Positions 59,804 through 64,000 of a stretch of 64,000 nt of DNA are shown here, one piece after another. Source of the DNA: Neckera pumila (lineage: Eukaryota; Streptophyta; Bryopsida; Hypnales; Neckeraceae). The position numbers and the translations under genes were made by a program. The stretch lies in assembly GCA_963969595.1 (NCBI GenBank), contig OZ018411.1:250501-314500 (forward strand). The letters run 5' to 3'. Position 1 is the stretch's first letter. The number at the start of each line of letters is the position of its first letter. Below the pieces are notes generated by a model that was given only the letters and a program-made list of their open reading frames with translations, was not told the DNA's origin and did no database searches.

Positions 59804-62800
59804 TCAAGTCGACAATGCAACAACAACGTCTTTGGGCTTGGCCACCAAGATCAAAGGCTCTTTCCTACTCACGGTCATGCCAAAGATTTCTTGTTGATTG
59901 TCTCGTTGGAAGCGCTCTAGGCTGGTGTCTTTTGGAGGAGCCCAGTGGTAGCTATGGAGGAGGTTGCCCAACATTAGGTGCACCATGGTGTTGCCCAATT
60001 GCGCTCCCGGGCACATGCGTCGACCCACACCGAACGGGATAAGCTCGTAGAAGTCGAATCCTGATAGCGCATTTACTTCGGGACGGTCTATGAATCTCTG
60101 TGCATCGGCATGCCGGGTTAGCAATCAAACCCTAAAATCTTAATAGTTCTAAGCACAGACCTGGTTTAGGTTCTAGAGCCGTTTTCAATAATATGACAAA
60201 AAATTTAATATTACGATGTGTTTCTTATTATTCCAAGCGTTCTGGAATATTCATCGCTACCTCAGTTTTGAATCTTTGAATCATTTTGAATTATGAGAGA
60301 ACTGAAGACAGAGTTCATAGTCCCATGGTTGCTCAAGAACCATGTGTCCATCGCACACATATTATACTGAATTCACCGCTTGTTCATTGGATCCCAATTT
60401 GAAAACCCCAAAACATCACTGGAGTTCATCTTTCCATCTACACTCAGACCACTTAGACCTCTTTGATCTGACTCCCTCTTCACTTGCCACACTACCATTG
60501 CCTGCAGTACACTCGTCTCACATTCATAGAAGACTGTCTCTCAATCGCAGGAAGCCTGATTAAGGACAGTTACTTCCACAACATGGGCACTGATTTGCAA
60601 AATCATTAACATGGAATGCGCTCATCAGCATGAAAAATGAGATTGTGAATCACTTGGTAGGATGGTACCTGGGGATGGAAAGCGTCAGGATTAGTATACA
60701 GATCCGGATCCCGATGGATGGCGTACAAGTTCAGTATGAGCCGGGAATTATCGGGGATTTGGTAGCCCCAAGCTTCCACAGCCTGCGTGCATGCCCTCGG
60801 AACGGCCAGTGGAACCGGAGGGTGCAACCGAAAAGTCTCCTTCACGATGGCGCAAAGAAATGGAAGGTTGGGCACATCGGATTCTTGCATGAGGTGGCCA
60901 TTGCCGTTGCGTCCCACCACGGCATCGAGCTCCTGCTGCGCCTGCTTCATTACTTCGGGATTTGCAACCAGTTCCGCCATTGCCCACTGGACAGTTGTGC
61001 CGGCCGTCTCTGTTCCGCCGCCGAGCAATTCCTGCCAGTCTCACAGTGGCAGAAAGTCTATAAAATGGTACCATGGATAAAATGTTACAAGGAATTGAGC
61101 GACTGTGAAGCTTTGGGTTGCCAAAAGAAACTGGAGCATGCAGCAAACCCTCAATTTGACCTGTCAAAACCTTTATATCACGTTTAGTGGTGTTTGGGCA
61201 CGAAAACTGGAGCATGCGGTTGCCCAACCGAAACCTCCAATTCAAAACTTTAAATTTATACTCTCTAGTAGATTGTAGAGTTTTGTGCGCAAGAAGATCA
61301 CAGTTTGGGCACTGTAACTTGCCATTTTAGTGTGTGCCACGTACCATCCTGAGTTACATTTTGGACGCCTGGTCAAATTAATTTGTGAGTTCAGCGAATA
61401 TGAGGTTTTGCGACTGAAATGACCAAATTCAGCTGGCTAGCTGTGACCTAGAGCGGATCTCCAAGTGGGAAAGTCAACATACTGATGATCAAAGGAAATC
61501 ACATACTTGTAAGGGAATTTCTATTAAATTGGAAATTTTGGTTGAAATGGCAATGCTTAGTTCAATCATATTAATTTCAAAATATATCTGTCCTCGTTAT
61601 CAAACGAAAACCGAACTGAAAATTGGGAAACCTGGAAATTGCATTGAAATTGGCTTGGGGTCTTACGAAGATCATCAAGGTCTGAATTCGGTCAGGCAAC
61701 GGCTGAGTTCCGTCGACCAGAGGGGCCGTGGAGATCATGTCCACGAAGTCAGGCACGTAGCTATCATCGTCGCCCTGTCTCTCCTTGGCTCGTTCTCGGT
61801 GATTCTCCAGCTCCATCATCTTGCCAACAATTCTGAAAACATCGTCACGGAGACTCTCTAATAGTTTGTCTGTGCCTTGCATTTTCGCCACGAAGCTCAA
61901 GCTAGGAATGAAATCGCCGATAACCGCGCACATGCTCAACCTCACATACGTCAGAAACAACTGGTGCATCTCATCCCGTTCCTCCTGCGACGCGCCTCCA
62001 CTTCCAAAGTACCTGCAGCATCGAATTCGTGGCGCACTTTCGTTGTAAACTTTAGAAGCTTAAACTCATCACAAATATGCATGACAGAAGAATTTGCTTG
62101 TGTCCGTGTGTGTTACTTCTACTCAGCTTCATATCAGTGTTGGAAATGTTCGACTTACATAATGACTTCTAACTTCTAGAAAGTACTCCTGTTTTTAAAC
62201 CTCACCTCCAGTCACTAGTACGGAAGGGTGAGATTGCAATAGCTTTTGCAACAGTTCAAACATAGATATGCATTGGTTCCGTGCCCAAGAGTACTTTTGC
62301 AACAAGTTTGCAGCATTTTGGGGTTGCAATAGACCACTATAAAGGTAGTTGAGCTGGATTAAGGCAAAGTTACGGAACCATTAAAAAACCATTCCAAAAT
62401 AATTGATGACAAAATAGTTGATGATGTGTTGCAACCGCTACTTCCTGTTGTAGTGGTGACACTGCTCTGCGACCATGGATTGTTTCAAGGATCTTTCATG
62501 AATTTCTTTCTCCAATTCAACCTTAAGTTCTAGTAAAACTTGGGGCCGGCCTTAGGCATTCTGAAGAAGCAATTTTTCAGAAATTTCTGTAAGGAAGCAA
62601 ATGACAGTGCTGGTACATAACGTTCCGATGAACAAGTAAGTTAAGCTGAAGGCCAGAATTTTTGAACCTTTTGTTGATTAGCATCCGGGTCATGACGTTG
62701 GCGCTAAGTTCGAAAAGCCAGGAATTCACATTGACGGCTTGTCCCTTGTCCGCGTGTTGCTCCAGCACCGTCATCATGTAACGAAGCTCCTGTTCGCGAA

Positions 62801-64000
62801 CATCTTTGTAGGAGGCGTGACGCTGGGGCGAAAGGAGCTGGCTGCTGCTGAACTTGCGCAGCTGCCGCCAGTAGGGACCATGCGGGGCTTGCACGAGCGT
62901 TTGGTAGTTGTCGGAGAGGATTGCGAAGAACAGGCCTTTCGGGCGGTCAGAGAAACTGGCGTCGGTGGACAGCTGGGTCATTTCCTTGGCCGCTGCCGCG
63001 CTTGAAAGCACCACGCAGGGACTGGATCCTGGCACTCAAGACATAAACACAAACGACACGACTCTCAGTTCCGCGCGCGGTATTGCACATCCAATTGTTA
63101 ATCCCGAAACCCAAAACCCGAACCGAAAGCTGCACTTTTAGCAATTCCTCTTGATATTATAAAACAAGACGTGGAATCAATTCAAGACAATCTCTAATAT
63201 AGGTTTCCATGTGTGGTTCCCTATGGTCGAGTCCCACAATTCCCTCCGTACTTCGAAATTGAACGCATAGCAAGACAATTGACGAGCTTTCTTTTTCCAA
63301 GAACGCGCTTTGCCATTATGTAAGTTATTATGGAGAATATTGAGCTTAATCGAAAGTCTCTCTGAGCTTTGGGCATGTTGTCCTTACAAGATATCCCATA
63401 CCGAGACCCCGTGAATAATTTGCGCAACGTGAGTTGGAAATTCTACGGCGGTTCTCGTACTCTACACCAAGATTTTACGGTTCAGAATCGCAAAGGGTTG
63501 ACATTAAAAACAAACCAACAGAGTTCCGTGGACCTGATTCCAAACTCCGCAACAGCATAATTCGCAAAACACAAAAATCACAGAAGTTACAGAAAATACT
63601 ATGGACAGTTTCGAGACTCGAGTTCAGAATCGCACAGGGCTGAAATTCAAAAGAAACAAACAGAGTTCCCTGACTACATTTGTGATTATCTGTGAGTAAT
63701 CACACTCTTATACTTCAACAGGTTAACAATGTCCAAAAGGGCGCCCAGTGTAGCTACCAACACAGAGTAATCACAAAAGGTTCACTGAACATACCAAGGC
63801 GAAGGTACATGACGCCTCCGTACTGGTTCGAAAGCTTCCTCAGAGCTCGATGAGGCAGACGGGATGCCATCACGAGGAGGTTCCCCACGATCGGCCATTG
63901 ACGAGGTCCCGGGGGAAGACGACGGCGTTTTCGCTCCTGCGCTTGCGCAACGACATACAGCAGCGCCGAGGAAGCCAGGAGCGCAAAGGCTAATGTTGCA
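59804..64000 (-). CDS. Cytochrome P450, CYP71 clan, 5' end beyond the window
   Basis: Haem-thiolate monooxygenase anchored in the ER. Exons: 64000-63795 (partial), 63028-62668, 62012-61667, 61031-60669 and 60097-59804; all GT-AG and in phase, about 556 codons visible. At the right edge the N-terminal anchor ALLASSALLYVVAQ is followed by RRLPPGPRQWPIVGNLL, the proline hinge; the Met lies just outside. Then come the C-helix WRQLRKF, the I-helix LLGGGTETAGTTVQWAM (A/G-G-x-D/E-T-T/S), the K-helix KETFRLHPP (ExxR), NPDAFHPQRF and the haem loop PFGVGRRMCPG. The C-terminus is PKDVVVALST. The motifs place it among A-type (CYP71-clan) enzymes, which hydroxylate phenolics, terpenoids or amino acid derivatives. 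The subfamily and substrate cannot be told. It appears functional as far as seen. Confidence 0.93.

Overview
The window is nuclear DNA of a land plant. Seven multi-exon genes with GT-AG introns can be rebuilt exon by exon, and one more gene runs off the right edge. Their products belong to plant families: a PIP1 aquaporin, a PS1-type FHA/PINc protein, an F-box/LRR protein, sorting nexin 1, a peroxisomal 4CL-like ligase, an aromatic amino acid decarboxylase, a SET/Rubisco-LSMT-like protein and a CYP71-clan P450. Compact genes with mostly 80-900 bp introns, separated by very AT-rich spacers full of small inverted-repeat elements, suggest a non-seed plant such as a bryophyte. That placement is an inference with low confidence; no marker fixes the species.

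Layout, left to right. At 1-167 there may be the 5' end of a minus-strand gene. At 168-8394 lies AT-rich spacer with Stowaway-like and fold-back elements. PIP1 aquaporin is at 8395-10544 (-), 4 exons, and the PS1-like FHA+PINc gene at 13404-19153 (-), 8 exons, whose introns hold a perfect 3x75 bp array, a TA-flanked fold-back element and a 326 bp tandem duplication. The F-box/LRR gene at 21678-25005 (-), 10 exons, stands head to head with SNX1 at 26424-29570 (+), 10 coding exons plus a 5'UTR intron. The 4CL-like acyl-CoA synthetase ending in a PTS1 is at 32155-36081 (+), 8 exons. The aromatic amino acid decarboxylase at 37803-43029 (-), 11 exons, has a start codon split by an intron and one lost base in exon 8. 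At 43211-53255 lies a 10 kb transposon-rich AT region. The SET-domain methyltransferase is at 53256-57762 (-), about 15 exons, and the P450 at 59804-64000 (-) lacks its N-terminal end beyond the window.

The genes do not form a pathway or operon; they are independent nuclear genes. Three of them (4CL-like ligase, decarboxylase, P450) belong to families of specialised metabolism, but nothing here shows that they cooperate.

The most unusual signal is a set of non-autonomous DNA elements with termini TTAA|CCCCTAAA(N)G...C(N)TTTAGGGG|TTAA. At least three complete elements and several single ends share this end structure, which matches the TTAA target duplication and CCC-starting ends typical of piggyBac-type transposons. 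Other points of interest are the split start codon, the frameshift in the decarboxylase, a very short 48-nt intron in the F-box gene and a fold-back element with a perfect 8 bp target duplication.
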